Notes: generated from the sequence alone by a model not told the origin. A stretch of 28,672 bases of DNA from Actinomycetota bacterium (GCA_014360385.1 JACIXO010000002.1:1-28672); one strand, 5' to 3'. Positions 6,614 to 15,893 are shown, counted from the first letter of the stretch. Numbers and translations: made by a program.

Positions 6614-8881
6614 TTGAAGGTTTTATTAGTCGGTGGTTACGGATATCTAGGTTATAGATTGGCTCGGAGATTCCATGGGGACAACCATAGAATTGTAATT
6701 ATTGATGAGAATGATGAGAAGCCTGAAGGTTTCCGAAGAATTCCTCATAAGTTCTTCAAGATAGCTCCCTCCAATTCTGATTGTGAGAAAATATTCCAGA
6801 CAGGCCCGTTTGATACTGTAATTTATCTCTATAGCGGCTTTTCTGAAAGATGGCAAAAGGAGCCTGACAGGGGGTCTTCCCAGTCAGAAGATTTATCAAT
6901 GAAACTTGATTTTTCCGGATTTGTTAACATCCTTAATTTGTCAACAAAATACCAGGTTAACAAATTTGTTTTTATCACTTCCAGTGAAATCTATGGAAAC
7001 TCTGATATTCCCTGCAAAGAAGACTCGGAGCTAAATCCTGTGACTTTGCGAGGTATGGCTGATTTTGTTAAAGAACACTATGCTTTTAAATGGAAAGCTA
7101 CCCATAATCTGGAGATTCTATCTATCAGAATATCAGAGATTTATGGCCCAGGTGACTGGCAAAAGAATAATCATTTTCCTGGAAAGGCGAATATAATATC
7201 TGAGTATATAAAGAAGATTATTGACGGGGAAGAACTTGTTGTGAGAGGATATGGGACTGAAACTCTGGACTTTTTGTATATTGAGGATGCTGTTGAGGCG
7301 ATATATCAGGCTTCAATTAGTGAAAAATGCACAGGAGTTTTCAATATTTCGTCGAATACCGAAGTTTCTGTAAATTCTATCATAGAAGCTCTAAAGGCAT
7401 TAAGTAGAGTAAAAAAGGTAGTTTATGAGAAGGTTCCTGTCTCTGAGCTTTCTACTCAGATACAGAGGTCCAGGCTCAGTAACTCCAAAATTAAAAATGT
7501 CCTCGGCTGGTCGCCAACTTTCAGTCTTCAGGAAGGATTGAAAAGAACATTAGAATGGCACTATTCCCGAAAGAAAGCAGAAAAAAAGAGTAAACTTCCT
7601 GCTGAAGTCAAGAAATCAAAAAGAAGAAAAATCTCAAAAGTTTACATTGGCTATATTGAAAACTTACTTATATTCTTTGCAGTTGCTTTTCTTCAATGGG
7701 GTCACCATTTTTTTGGCATTTCTAACATAAAATTCTTTAACATTGAAATAGACTACAGCATTATTTACATACTTTTGATGGGAGTTCTGTGGGGGCAAAA
7801 GCAAGCTTACATTGCAATGCTATTGTCTTTAATTCTATATGTTGGAGCTACTATATATTCCGGAGTTGACATAGTAACGTTTGTTTATACCCCTGAGAAT
7901 CTTGTTAGAATAATGATTTACCTTGTGGTTGGTATATTAACTGGATATTCGATTGAGAGAAAAAATAGAGAGATTGAGTCAAAAGACTTAAATATTCAAA
8001 GCCTTGGGAAAAAATATAATTTCCTGTTGGATGTTTACAATGAGACAAAGATAGTAAAAGAGGAGCTCGAAAGTCAGGTAATAGAAACTGAAGATAGCTT
8101 TAGTGCAATATATAGAACAGTTCAGGAAGTAGACAGCCTTGAGATAGAAAAGGTGTTTGCAGGAGCAGTCCTTGCGGTTGAAAGGATTATGAAAACTGAC
8201 CAGGTATCCATTTATACTCTATCTGATGGTGGAACTAACAATTTTATGAGGTTAAGAGCCAGGTCTATTTCGCTGGAAGACAGGATACCAAACTCTGTAA
8301 AAATATCCGAGGTTAAGGAAATTGAAGAAGTTGTCAAAACAAAGACTCTTTATGTTAATAGAAAGCTTGATCCAGATGTACCTCTTATGATTGCTCCTGT
8401 TCTTGACGATGGGAAAGTAATTGCGATTGTATCTGTTCACAGAGCTAACTTCAAGAATATTACTGTGTACTACGAGAATCTTTTCCAGACGGTGGTTGGG
8501 TTGATAACAAATGCCTTGAAGAGAGCTTATTTCTTTGAAGCAAGTCTTAGGGATAAGAGATATATACCTGATACTCGAATACTTACCGCATCCACATTTG
8601 AAAATATACTTGCTCAGGTAAGAAATAATAAGAAAGAACTTGGTATGAGCTATACTCTTCTGAAGGTTGAAAAAGATTGGGATTCGTATACAAGCCTTTC
8701 TAATAAGGTAGCATCCAGTATAAGAGATAACGACTATATAGGACTTGGAAAAGATGGAAATGTCTATATTCTTCTTTCGAATACAAAGAGTAATTATGCT
8801 AACCTTGTAATAGAAAGATTAAAGGGAAGAGGTGTTAATGCTTCGCTTGTAACGGAGGAGTTTGTTGATGAAGTGGTTTAG
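6614..8881 (+). CDS. pelD: SDR (epimerase-like)-PelD fusion, putative c-di-GMP receptor
   Basis: This 755-residue fusion begins with an extended SDR domain (1-315) with the nucleotide motif GGYGYLG and the TSSEIYG strand. Where epimerases have YxxxK, the sequence reads RGMAD (R146, D150), so catalysis is probably lost. A lysine/arginine-rich linker (316-347) leads to four membrane helices (about 348-368, 381-395, 398-418, 430-448), a coiled coil, a GAF domain (about 495-635) and a degenerate GGDEF domain. The I-site RDND (R704-D707) sits 5 residues before KDGNV, which replaces GGDEF: the PelD pattern of c-di-GMP binding without cyclase activity. TTG 6614 has AGGAG 8 bases upstream. It would switch on Pel synthesis at the inner membrane. 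The fusion joins it to a relative of PelX/GalE enzymes that supply UDP-GalNAc. Confidence 0.85.
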   Translation: MKVLLVGGYGYLGYRLARRFHGDNHRIVIIDENDEKPEGFRRIPHKFFKIAPSNSDCEKIFQTGPFDTVIYLYSGFSERWQKEPDRGSSQSEDLSMKLDFSGFVNILNLSTKYQVNKFVFITSSEIYGNSDIPCKEDSELNPVTLRGMADFVKEHYAFKWKATHNLEILSIRISEIYGPGDWQKNNHFPGKANIISEYIKKIIDGEELVVRGYGTETLDFLYIEDAVEAIYQASISEKCTGVFNISSNTEVSVNSIIEALKALSRVKKVVYEKVPVSELSTQIQRSRLSNSKIKNVLGWSPTFSLQEGLKRTLEWHYSRKKAEKKSKLPAEVKKSKRRKISKVYIGYIENLLIFFAVAFLQWGHHFFGISNIKFFNIEIDYSIIYILLMGVLWGQKQAYIAMLLSLILYVGATIYSGVDIVTFVYTPENLVRIMIYLVVGILTGYSIERKNREIESKDLNIQSLGKKYNFLLDVYNETKIVKEELESQVIETEDSFSAIYRTVQEVDSLEIEKVFAGAVLAVERIMKTDQVSIYTLSDGGTNNFMRLRARSISLEDRIPNSVKISEVKEIEEVVKTKTLYVNRKLDPDVPLMIAPVLDDGKVIAIVSVHRANFKNITVYYENLFQTVVGLITNALKRAYFFEASLRDKRYIPDTRILTASTFENILAQVRNNKKELGMSYTLLKVEKDWDSYTSLSNKVASSIRDNDYIGLGKDGNVYILLSNTKSNYANLVIERLKGRGVNASLVTEEFVDEVV

Positions 8882-9809
8882 CGATTACTATCAGCTTGGT
8901 ATTTTTGAGGTTTTTGCAATTTATTTTACAGTGTGTCTTATATATTTTGCTCTTATATCAAGACTCAGGGGTTTTCAGGAAGGGATTTACAGATTTGTGT
9001 TTGTAGTCTTTTTACCTGTCTTTGGCTTTTTTCATTTTCTTTTGACAGGAATTTTTGGAAAAGTGATCAAAAAGACAGAAAGTATAGTTGATGTATATAT
9101 AAAATATATTTATGGAGACAGGAGTATCGAGTATGTTCAACAAATTGACTTTGAAAAAGACATAAATACAATACCGCTAGAAGACTCTATATATTTCAGT
9201 GATAGTAGAACTAGAAGATCTTATCTAGTTCATATCCTTAAGAAGGATTTTTTGAAACACGTTAGATCCTTAAAGCGGGCAGTTGAAATTGGGGATTCAG
9301 AAACAGCTCATTATGCAGCTTCAGCCCTTACAGAAATTAAGAAACAGTTCGAAGGAATGATTCAGGCTGCGAGAGAGAAATATAATGATGAGCCCGACAA
9401 TCTGGAGATTCTTCAGGAATACATAGGTGTTGTTAGAAGGTATCTTTATAGCGGACTGGCGGATAGGGTTGACTACAATGACTATCTTGAAGAATATTCT
9501 AGACTTTTAGAAATCGCTCTTAAAAAGTTAGAGGATAAGAGACAGTATTTTTCGGAGAAAATATCTTTAGAGATACAGAAGGGTAATTATAAGGTTGCAG
9601 AAAGTTATTGTAGAGAATTCTTGACTCACTTCCCGAAAGATGAAGAGCCATATCTTTGTGCGATGGAATTGTATTTTGCTACTGGCAATTACCATAAATT
9701 TTACCAGGTTTTGTCTGAGCTTAAGAGCTTGAATATACCTCTCTCAGAAAAGGCCAAAAGCATGATAAACTTCTGGGAAAATGAAGAGGCAGGCTTAGGT
9801 GTACGTTAA
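8868..9809 (+). CDS. pelE: PelE-like membrane protein with TPR region
   Basis: This protein has 313 residues from ATG 8868, which overlaps the end of pelD by 14 bases and has GGAGGAG 7 bases upstream; a TTG at 8862 is a weaker alternative. Two membrane helices (about 11-31 and 41-62) are followed by a cytoplasmic helical part with TPR-like repeats, clearest at about 225-285 (GNYKVAESYCREFLTHFPKD, then GNYHKFYQVLSELK). This matches PelE, which links PelD to the glycosyltransferase PelF in the Pel synthase. Sequence identity to known PelE cannot be judged here; the call rests on domain layout and position between pelD and pelA/pelF genes. Confidence 0.75.
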   Translation: MKWFSDYYQLGIFEVFAIYFTVCLIYFALISRLRGFQEGIYRFVFVVFLPVFGFFHFLLTGIFGKVIKKTESIVDVYIKYIYGDRSIEYVQQIDFEKDINTIPLEDSIYFSDSRTRRSYLVHILKKDFLKHVRSLKRAVEIGDSETAHYAASALTEIKKQFEGMIQAAREKYNDEPDNLEILQEYIGVVRRYLYSGLADRVDYNDYLEEYSRLLEIALKKLEDKRQYFSEKISLEIQKGNYKVAESYCREFLTHFPKDEEPYLCAMELYFATGNYHKFYQVLSELKSLNIPLSEKAKSMINFWENEEAGLGVR

Positions 9810-11619
9810 GAGGTTTGTAACAATAATTATAGCTATTCTTCTGATGGCATTGGTATTTCAAGCAGTCCGGTCTCTTTTGGTTGCAAGGTTGATAAAAAAT
9901 AGAAATGAGCCTGAGATTCTGCCTGACCCCAGATCTATCACCGTTCCTGATTCTGCAAGAAATGAGCACTTCTTGATAGTTTTTAATGGTAAGGAAGATA
10001 ACAGTCTAAAAATAACAGAAAATCTCCAGAAGTCGTTAGATTACATGAAAAAGCAGTACTCTATTTACGATGTGGAAAAGACTCCTCTCCCTCAAAAATA
10101 TGCTCTTAATTTTGACTGTGTCATATTAACTTTTGAGAGACTGGATTTATTAGCAGACCACCTTAAGGAATATATAGACTATGTGTCAGGGGGTGGAAAA
10201 ATACTTTTTTTGACCAGGCCTGTAATCGATAAGAGCTTTAAGGAAATTAGTAATCTTTTAGGTATCAAGACATTTTCAGAAAAACTTGTCAATGAAAGAG
10301 GAATAAAATTACTTTCTGATATTCTTATTGGTGCTCAAGGTTTTAAAACCAGAAGCGAATCTATAAAAAATTCTTCGATAAGGTTGACATTGGATAATGA
10401 CTCGAAGATCCATCTAACTTGTTATGATGGGAATCCCCTTCTGTGGGAGAGGGAATATGGTTCAGGTAAGTTTATTGTATTCAATGGAACCATGTTAAAT
10501 GAAAAACTAAATAGAGGAATGATTCCTGGAATTATAAGCCTTGCTTGTGGTGATTTTGTTTACCCCGTACTGAATATTAAAATGCTTCACATTGATGACT
10601 TTCCAGCACCTATTCCAAGGAGGAGAGATGAAAAAATCTATGAAGAATTTGGCCGAAGTATACCTCAGTTTTATCAGGAGGTTTGGTGGCCTGATATTGT
10701 AAAACTTTTGAAACGATATGATTTGAAGATCTCATGCTTCGTAATTGAAAGCTATAACAATGATGTTGAACCACCGTTTAAAAAGCCTGATAAATTTCAG
10801 ACTCAAAATTTGCTTTTGTACGGTAAAGAGGTTCTTGGGATTGGTGGAGAGATAGGTTTACATGGTTATAATCATCAACCATTGGTGCCCTCAGGATATG
10901 TTAAGCAGGATCTGAATTATACTCCGTGGAGGGGAAAGGATGATATGAGGGCATCAATTAAGGAACTTATAAGCTATATCCATAGCATATTTAACAATTA
11001 TACTTTGAGAGCTTATGTGCCTCCTTCAAATATCCTGAGCCCTGAAGGCAGAGCTGCGGTAATTGAGGCAAATCCCGATCTGGAAATAATCGCTTCTGTT
11101 TATTTGCCAAACCTTGAGGGAGACGTTTACTCTCAGGAGTTTGAGGTAAGCGGGGATGGAATAATTGAATTTCCGAGGTTGTCTGCAGGGTATGAAAAAA
11201 CAGATGAGATTATGTGGCAGATATACAATGGGGCCAACATGCCTGGCGTTTTTGCACATTTCATTCACCCTGACGATATTCTGGATGAGAGAAGAAATAA
11301 GGGAAAAAGCTGGACGATTCTATATGAGGAGTTCAGCTCAATTCTTAGCGAAGTAGATTCCAAATTCGGGTGGCTGAGAAGCAGGACCATATCAGAAGCA
11401 AGCGCAGAGCTGGTTAAGTTTCTGGAGTTTAAGCCAAATATTGAGTATTCTGAAAATGAAATAAAAATTTACTGTGAGAATTTTAGAGAGGACAGTTACT
11501 GTATTTTGCGAACATCCAAAGATGTTACGAAATCGGTAAACTGTAATTATGTTAGGATTAGCAAAAGTGCGTATCTAATAACAATAAAAGATGCTTATTG
11601 CTCACTAACATTGGAGTAA
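9799..11619 (+). CDS. pelA_DA: DUF2194 polysaccharide deacetylase, PelA deacetylase part
   Basis: This 606-residue protein starts at GTG 9799, overlapping pelE by 11 bases. An N-terminal membrane anchor (about 4-24) puts the rest outside. Residues about 50-250 form a Rossmann-like, amidotransferase-type domain (SGGGKILFLTRP). The catalytic deacetylase domain follows, with the metal motifs HIDDFP (H264-D267) and HGYNH (H355-H359), comparable to the DD and HxxxH motifs of NodB-type deacetylases. A small C-terminal beta domain ends the protein. It would remove acetyl groups from nascent Pel. In Pseudomonas PelA the deacetylase is joined to a hydrolase; here the hydrolase is encoded separately at 14713. 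Confidence 0.82.
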   Translation: MYVKRFVTIIIAILLMALVFQAVRSLLVARLIKNRNEPEILPDPRSITVPDSARNEHFLIVFNGKEDNSLKITENLQKSLDYMKKQYSIYDVEKTPLPQKYALNFDCVILTFERLDLLADHLKEYIDYVSGGGKILFLTRPVIDKSFKEISNLLGIKTFSEKLVNERGIKLLSDILIGAQGFKTRSESIKNSSIRLTLDNDSKIHLTCYDGNPLLWEREYGSGKFIVFNGTMLNEKLNRGMIPGIISLACGDFVYPVLNIKMLHIDDFPAPIPRRRDEKIYEEFGRSIPQFYQEVWWPDIVKLLKRYDLKISCFVIESYNNDVEPPFKKPDKFQTQNLLLYGKEVLGIGGEIGLHGYNHQPLVPSGYVKQDLNYTPWRGKDDMRASIKELISYIHSIFNNYTLRAYVPPSNILSPEGRAAVIEANPDLEIIASVYLPNLEGDVYSQEFEVSGDGIIEFPRLSAGYEKTDEIMWQIYNGANMPGVFAHFIHPDDILDERRNKGKSWTILYEEFSSILSEVDSKFGWLRSRTISEASAELVKFLEFKPNIEYSENEIKIYCENFREDSYCILRTSKDVTKSVNCNYVRISKSAYLITIKDAYCSLTLE

Positions 11620-11658
11620 TTAGAGTAATGTTTGCTGGATTTCACTTATTACTCTAAT
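11619..11658 (+). promoter_or_regulatory. Intercistronic 11-bp perfect hairpin before pelF
   Basis: ATTAGAGTAAT (11619-11629) and ATTACTCTAAT (11648-11658) are exact inverted repeats with an 18-base loop. The first arm starts on the last base of the preceding stop codon. There is no T-tract, so it is more likely an mRNA-processing or stability element, or a protein operator, than a terminator. Confidence 0.65.
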
Positions 11659-11689
11659 CTGAGGAATATCTATGGAAAGGTGATGGGCT

Positions 11690-13150
11690 TTGAAGATTTG
11701 CTTGTTGCTTGAGGGAAGTTACCCTTACGTTACTGGTGGAGTTTCAACCTGGGCTCAGATGCTCATCAGAAATATGGGTGATTTTGGTTTCATTCTTTAT
11801 ACAATAGGAGCTGAGGAAAAGTACAGATCTAAGTACAAGTACAGTCTTCCAGGAAACGTTCTGGAAATCCATGAGATATTTCTGGATGAGATGGTGAGGG
11901 AAAGAGGAAGATATGGCACAAGATATAGGCTAACTGAGGATATTTCTGCTAGCCTTAGAGCACTCATGACAGGAGACACGGTAAACTGGGAGTCGATTTT
12001 TGAGTTTGTGGCAAAGAGAAGAATGAAAAGTGAGTTAGATTTTTTTATGAGTAGAGATTTTTTCGATGTATTAAAGGGAGCTTATGCCGATAAGTTTAAA
12101 TCAGTCCCGTTTACAGAGTTTTTCTGGACAGTCAGGTCTATGCTTGTTCCTCTTTTTTTTATTCTTAACAGAATGGTGCCAGAGGCGGATATCTATCATA
12201 GTGCATCAAACGGGTATGCCGGGATTGTAGGGGCTTTTGGTAAATACCTCTATGATAAACCTTTCTTGCTTACCGAGCACGGGATTTATTTGAGAGAGAG
12301 GGAAGAAGAGATCATAAAGTCGGGGTGGGCTAAACCCTATTTTAAGGACATGTGGATAAGGTTTTTCCGAAATCTATGTGGATGTGTCTACGATTATGCA
12401 GATCAAGTATTTACTCTCTTCGAGAAGAATAGAGATATTGAAGTTGAGCTTGGCTGTGATAAAGATAAGATTAGGATAGTTCCAAATGGCATCGATGTAA
12501 AGGAGCTGGAAAAAGAAGTTAACAATTCCGTTCCTGCTGCCGAAGTGAGAAGGAATGGCCTTGGTTTCATTAATATAGGATCAATTACCAGGGTGGTTCC
12601 AATAAAGGATATAAAAACGATGATTTACAGTTTTAACCAGGTTAAAAGGGCTGTGCCCAATGCGAGGTTCTTTATAATGGGTCCTACAGATGAAGACGAA
12701 GAGTATTTTCATGAATGTGTAAGACTGGTTGAGAGACTGGATTTGAATGATGTTTTGTTTACAGGGAGAGTCGACATAAAGAAATACATCGGAGAAATAG
12801 ACATACTAGTACTTACGAGTATCAGCGAAGGTCAACCATTTGTGATACTTGAAGGTATGGCTTGCAAAAAGCCTTTTGTGTGCACAGATGTCGGCGGTTG
12901 CAAAGAGCTTCTGTACGGTAGAGATGACGAATTTGGCAGGGCAGGATTCATAGTTCCCATCATGGATGTTGATAAGATTTCCAGAGCTATAATCAGATTG
13001 TGTGAGGATACAGATTTGAGGCTCGAGATGGGCGAGAATGGCTACAGACGGGTTTCAAGTATATATTCTGCTGAAAGATGTATTGAAACGTATAGAAACA
13101 TTTATAAAGCTTTTGTTAGCCAGCTCTCTGAAATACAAGCGCCGAGTTGA
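11690..13150 (+). CDS. pelF: PelF glycosyltransferase (GT4)
   Basis: This 486-residue GT-B enzyme is a close fit to PelF. The N-terminal CLLLEGSYPYVTGGVSTWA motif, LTEHGIYLRER, IVPNGIDV and the C-terminal ISEGQPFVILEGMACKKPFV are all visible, with an intact EX7E (E380 and E388). PelF is the cytoplasmic polymerase of the Pel system and uses UDP-GalNAc/UDP-GlcNAc-type donors. The start is TTG 11690, with AGGTG 7 bases upstream; a nearby ATG at 11683 is out of frame. It lies between the deacetylase and pelG and is the best marker for the identity of this cluster. Confidence 0.92.
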   Translation: MKICLLLEGSYPYVTGGVSTWAQMLIRNMGDFGFILYTIGAEEKYRSKYKYSLPGNVLEIHEIFLDEMVRERGRYGTRYRLTEDISASLRALMTGDTVNWESIFEFVAKRRMKSELDFFMSRDFFDVLKGAYADKFKSVPFTEFFWTVRSMLVPLFFILNRMVPEADIYHSASNGYAGIVGAFGKYLYDKPFLLTEHGIYLREREEEIIKSGWAKPYFKDMWIRFFRNLCGCVYDYADQVFTLFEKNRDIEVELGCDKDKIRIVPNGIDVKELEKEVNNSVPAAEVRRNGLGFINIGSITRVVPIKDIKTMIYSFNQVKRAVPNARFFIMGPTDEDEEYFHECVRLVERLDLNDVLFTGRVDIKKYIGEIDILVLTSISEGQPFVILEGMACKKPFVCTDVGGCKELLYGRDDEFGRAGFIVPIMDVDKISRAIIRLCEDTDLRLEMGENGYRRVSSIYSAERCIETYRNIYKAFVSQLSEIQAPS

Positions 13151-13187
13151 AAAGAGTAAAAAGAATACACCTCCGGGGAGGACACAA

Positions 13188-14660
13188 GTGGCTGGTGTTG
13201 GATTTGAGTTGAAAAAGCTATTTAGAACCAAGGGCTTTTTAGGAGCGGCAAGAGCTTATGTATATTCTACCATTGTCACTGTAGGACCGTTTGCCTTTTG
13301 CACGATACTCATTGTTACCCTCCTGATTTTGCTAAATTACCTTAAGGTCCCATTTAAGGAAAAGGAATTGTTTGTTGCTACCATTGTTTATGCCTTTATT
13401 TTTTCCCAGATAGTCTCCTCTGGGTTCAGAATGATAATAACCCGATTTATCGCTGATACCCTTTACAGGAGACAGTTTGATGACATCCTCCCCTCTTTGT
13501 ATGGGCTGTTAAGTATAGTTGTGACAGTCGGAGGAGTGATTGGTGTTCTTTTTATGTATAGTTCTCCTCTTCCTTTTGAAGTCAAACTTCTTAGTTACTT
13601 GTTGTATATGGCTTTAATTGTGGTGTTTTCAATGATGGAATATCTTAGCACTATAAAGGATTATGTAAAAATAGTTAAGAGTTTTGTATCAGGAATAGCG
13701 GTATCAGTTATTATGGCTTTTGTGCTTCTGCGGCTCACAAACTTGAGAGAAGTTGTGAGTCTATTACTTTCAATGAATAGCGGGTTTTTAATAACAATAT
13801 CAATGCTAATTTCTTACCTTAAAAGTTTCTTTGGGAGGCCATCGAAATCTTCCACGAATTACTACAGATTTCTGACTTACTTTGACAGATTTCCATCACT
13901 CTTTTTCGTTGCCTTGTTTTATACACTTGGTCTTTATAGTCATAATTTTGTTTTCTGGGCAAGTGATTTGAGAGTAACTGTAGCAGATACTTACGTTTAT
14001 GCTCCAATTTATGATGTTCCTACATTCTATGCTTTTCTTTCCATTTTGCCATCGATGATTGTATTTGTTGTGTCAGTAGAGACTTCTTTTTATGAGAAAT
14101 ACAGGACTTACTATAACCTGATAACCGGGAAAGGGAATTTTGAGGATATAGAAGATGCCAGAAAAGATATGACAAGGGTTTTGTGGGCAGAAATATGGAA
14201 CATGATGGAAATCCAGTTATTTTTTAGCCTGATTTCTATTGCTGCTGGATACTATTTGCTACCAAGAATTGGCTTCACACAGGTTTCTATAGATATATTT
14301 AATATCCTTGTTCTCGGGGCTTACATGAATGCAATAATGCTTGTGGTTATTTTGACACTATTGTATTTTGAGGATAGAAAAGGAGCTTTGTTTGTTTCGA
14401 GTTCATACCTTCTAACAAATGTTGTTTTTACATACATAACTTTGATATATGGCGAGAATTTGTATGGATTAGGGTTCTTCATGGCGGCATTCTTATCTCT
14501 GGTTATGGCACTAATAGAGCTGGTTGTTTATCTTAGAAACATCCACTATCACACTTTTTGTGGACAGCCGATAATTCAGAAAGAACGTGAAGGTATTTTT
14601 ACTAATCTGGTGAGTTTTTTTGAAAGAAAGCAATCTTTTAATAAGCAAACTACTAATTGA
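13188..14660 (+). CDS. pelG: PelG polysaccharide transporter (MOP-like)
   Basis: This protein has 490 residues from GTG 13188, which has GGGGAGGA 5 bases upstream and gives the family N-terminus MAGVGFELKKLF. Longer reading in the same frame to 13038 would overlap pelF and lacks support. About twelve membrane helices span most of the protein, as in PelG, the flippase-like exporter of the Pel system. Typical segments include ARAYVYSTIVTVGPF and IVSSGFRMIITRFIAD. It should export nascent Pel across the inner membrane together with PelD and PelE. The extension beyond the usual PelG length is small. Confidence 0.9.
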   Translation: MAGVGFELKKLFRTKGFLGAARAYVYSTIVTVGPFAFCTILIVTLLILLNYLKVPFKEKELFVATIVYAFIFSQIVSSGFRMIITRFIADTLYRRQFDDILPSLYGLLSIVVTVGGVIGVLFMYSSPLPFEVKLLSYLLYMALIVVFSMMEYLSTIKDYVKIVKSFVSGIAVSVIMAFVLLRLTNLREVVSLLLSMNSGFLITISMLISYLKSFFGRPSKSSTNYYRFLTYFDRFPSLFFVALFYTLGLYSHNFVFWASDLRVTVADTYVYAPIYDVPTFYAFLSILPSMIVFVVSVETSFYEKYRTYYNLITGKGNFEDIEDARKDMTRVLWAEIWNMMEIQLFFSLISIAAGYYLLPRIGFTQVSIDIFNILVLGAYMNAIMLVVILTLLYFEDRKGALFVSSSYLLTNVVFTYITLIYGENLYGLGFFMAAFLSLVMALIELVVYLRNIHYHTFCGQPIIQKEREGIFTNLVSFFERKQSFNKQTTN

Positions 14661-14712
14661 GGTAATCCCTACTTGTTGGAGCTACAGCAATTATAATAAG
14701 TTCTGTGTGGTA

Positions 14713-15831
14713 ATGAGTAAGAAAGCCTCATCTTGCAAGACAGTAAAATTTATTCTTTGTAGTATTGGTATCTTTCTTGGCCTTGCTGTATTTTATGCCA
14801 CTTCCGTGGTAGTTATCTGGCTTTACAACAGTTTTCTTTACTCCAGAGTTCCTGGATATTCTCAAATGTACTCGTGGGTTATGGGTATAATTGAGGCAAG
14901 AGATAAACAAGAGAAGCAACACCTTAGCGAGAAGGCTATAAAGGCCGAGAGCGCAGGTGATGACGTAAGGTACAAAAATACTTGTAAGACAGGTCTTTCA
15001 GGTAGCTCTAACGTGGATGGAGAAATTGTTGATGAAGGCAAAGCACAAATTGTTGGACCTGATAGCAAATTAATTTGTGTTCTTCAAAATGTGGGTTTTT
15101 TAGATCTAAAAAAAGTGGATTTTGATATAGCAATTGTGGATCCTGATGATAGTGGATTAATGAGTGCTAATCTGGAGTATTTCATTAAAGGCAACAGGAT
15201 AGTCTTGGCGTATTTAAGTATTGGCGAGGCTGAAAGTTACAGGAGTTATTGGGATAAAGATTGGAAAGTTGGGAATCCAGAATTCATTGATGAGCCAAAT
15301 CCCGAATGGGAGGGGAACTTTAAGGTTAAATTCTGGCATAGCTCATGGCACGACATAGTTTTGACACAGCTCCAGAAAATAATAAATCTTGGATATAGTG
15401 GTGTGTATTTAGATTTAGTAGACGCTTATAGTTTCTATGAACAAAAAGGATTTAGCTCTGCCAGGGAGGAAATGATTAATTTGGTAGTCAAGATATCAGA
15501 TTATGCAAAACGGCAGAACAAAATTTTTCTTGTTGTTCCGCAAAACGCTGAGGAGCTTGTGGAGGACAATAGATATCTTTCAGCTATAGATGGAATAGGG
15601 AAAGAAAATTTATGGTTTAGAGGAGATGAACCCCAGAGCGAGTGGGAGGTTTGTGATTCTCTTTACTACCTTTCAAAGGTTAAGATGGCAAAAAAATTTG
15701 TTCTTTTAATAAGCTATGTCTCCAGGGAGGAGAACATAAAAGATTTCTTAATGCTTGCAAGATCCAATGGATTTATTCCCTATATTGGGAAAAGAGAGCT
15801 TAATACAATAGAAACGTATGAGTTAGATTGA
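14713..15831 (+). CDS. GH114-type glycoside hydrolase, PelA hydrolase-like
   Basis: This protein has 372 residues from ATG 14713. A membrane anchor (about 12-35) and a polar linker (about 60-110) precede a TIM-barrel domain with the motifs of endo-alpha-1,4-polygalactosaminidases: IVDPDDSG, VLAYLSIGEAESYRSYW and GVYLDLVDAY. These carry the acidic residues expected at the active site. This is the activity of the PelA N-terminal hydrolase, which cuts GalN-containing polymer. Here it is a separate anchored protein, so PelA is split in two. The ribosome site is weak; a TTG at 14620 inside pelG is less likely. It may trim or release Pel at the cell surface. Confidence 0.82.
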   Translation: MSKKASSCKTVKFILCSIGIFLGLAVFYATSVVVIWLYNSFLYSRVPGYSQMYSWVMGIIEARDKQEKQHLSEKAIKAESAGDDVRYKNTCKTGLSGSSNVDGEIVDEGKAQIVGPDSKLICVLQNVGFLDLKKVDFDIAIVDPDDSGLMSANLEYFIKGNRIVLAYLSIGEAESYRSYWDKDWKVGNPEFIDEPNPEWEGNFKVKFWHSSWHDIVLTQLQKIINLGYSGVYLDLVDAYSFYEQKGFSSAREEMINLVVKISDYAKRQNKIFLVVPQNAEELVEDNRYLSAIDGIGKENLWFRGDEPQSEWEVCDSLYYLSKVKMAKKFVLLISYVSREENIKDFLMLARSNGFIPYIGKRELNTIETYELD

Positions 15832-15893
15832 TTGTCAAAATTGGAAATTGTACATTCTATTGGAAAATGAAAAGTATTGATAGGAGAGGAAAA

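Noticed and set aside
13038..13187. Upstream extension of the pelG frame
   Set aside because: It overlaps pelF by over 100 bases, whereas GTG 13188 has a strong ribosome site and gives the family N-terminus.
14620..14712. TTG start for the GH114-type gene inside pelG
   Set aside because: The extra residues look unlike a signal or anchor, and the ATG at 14713 places the membrane helix at the usual distance from the N-terminus.
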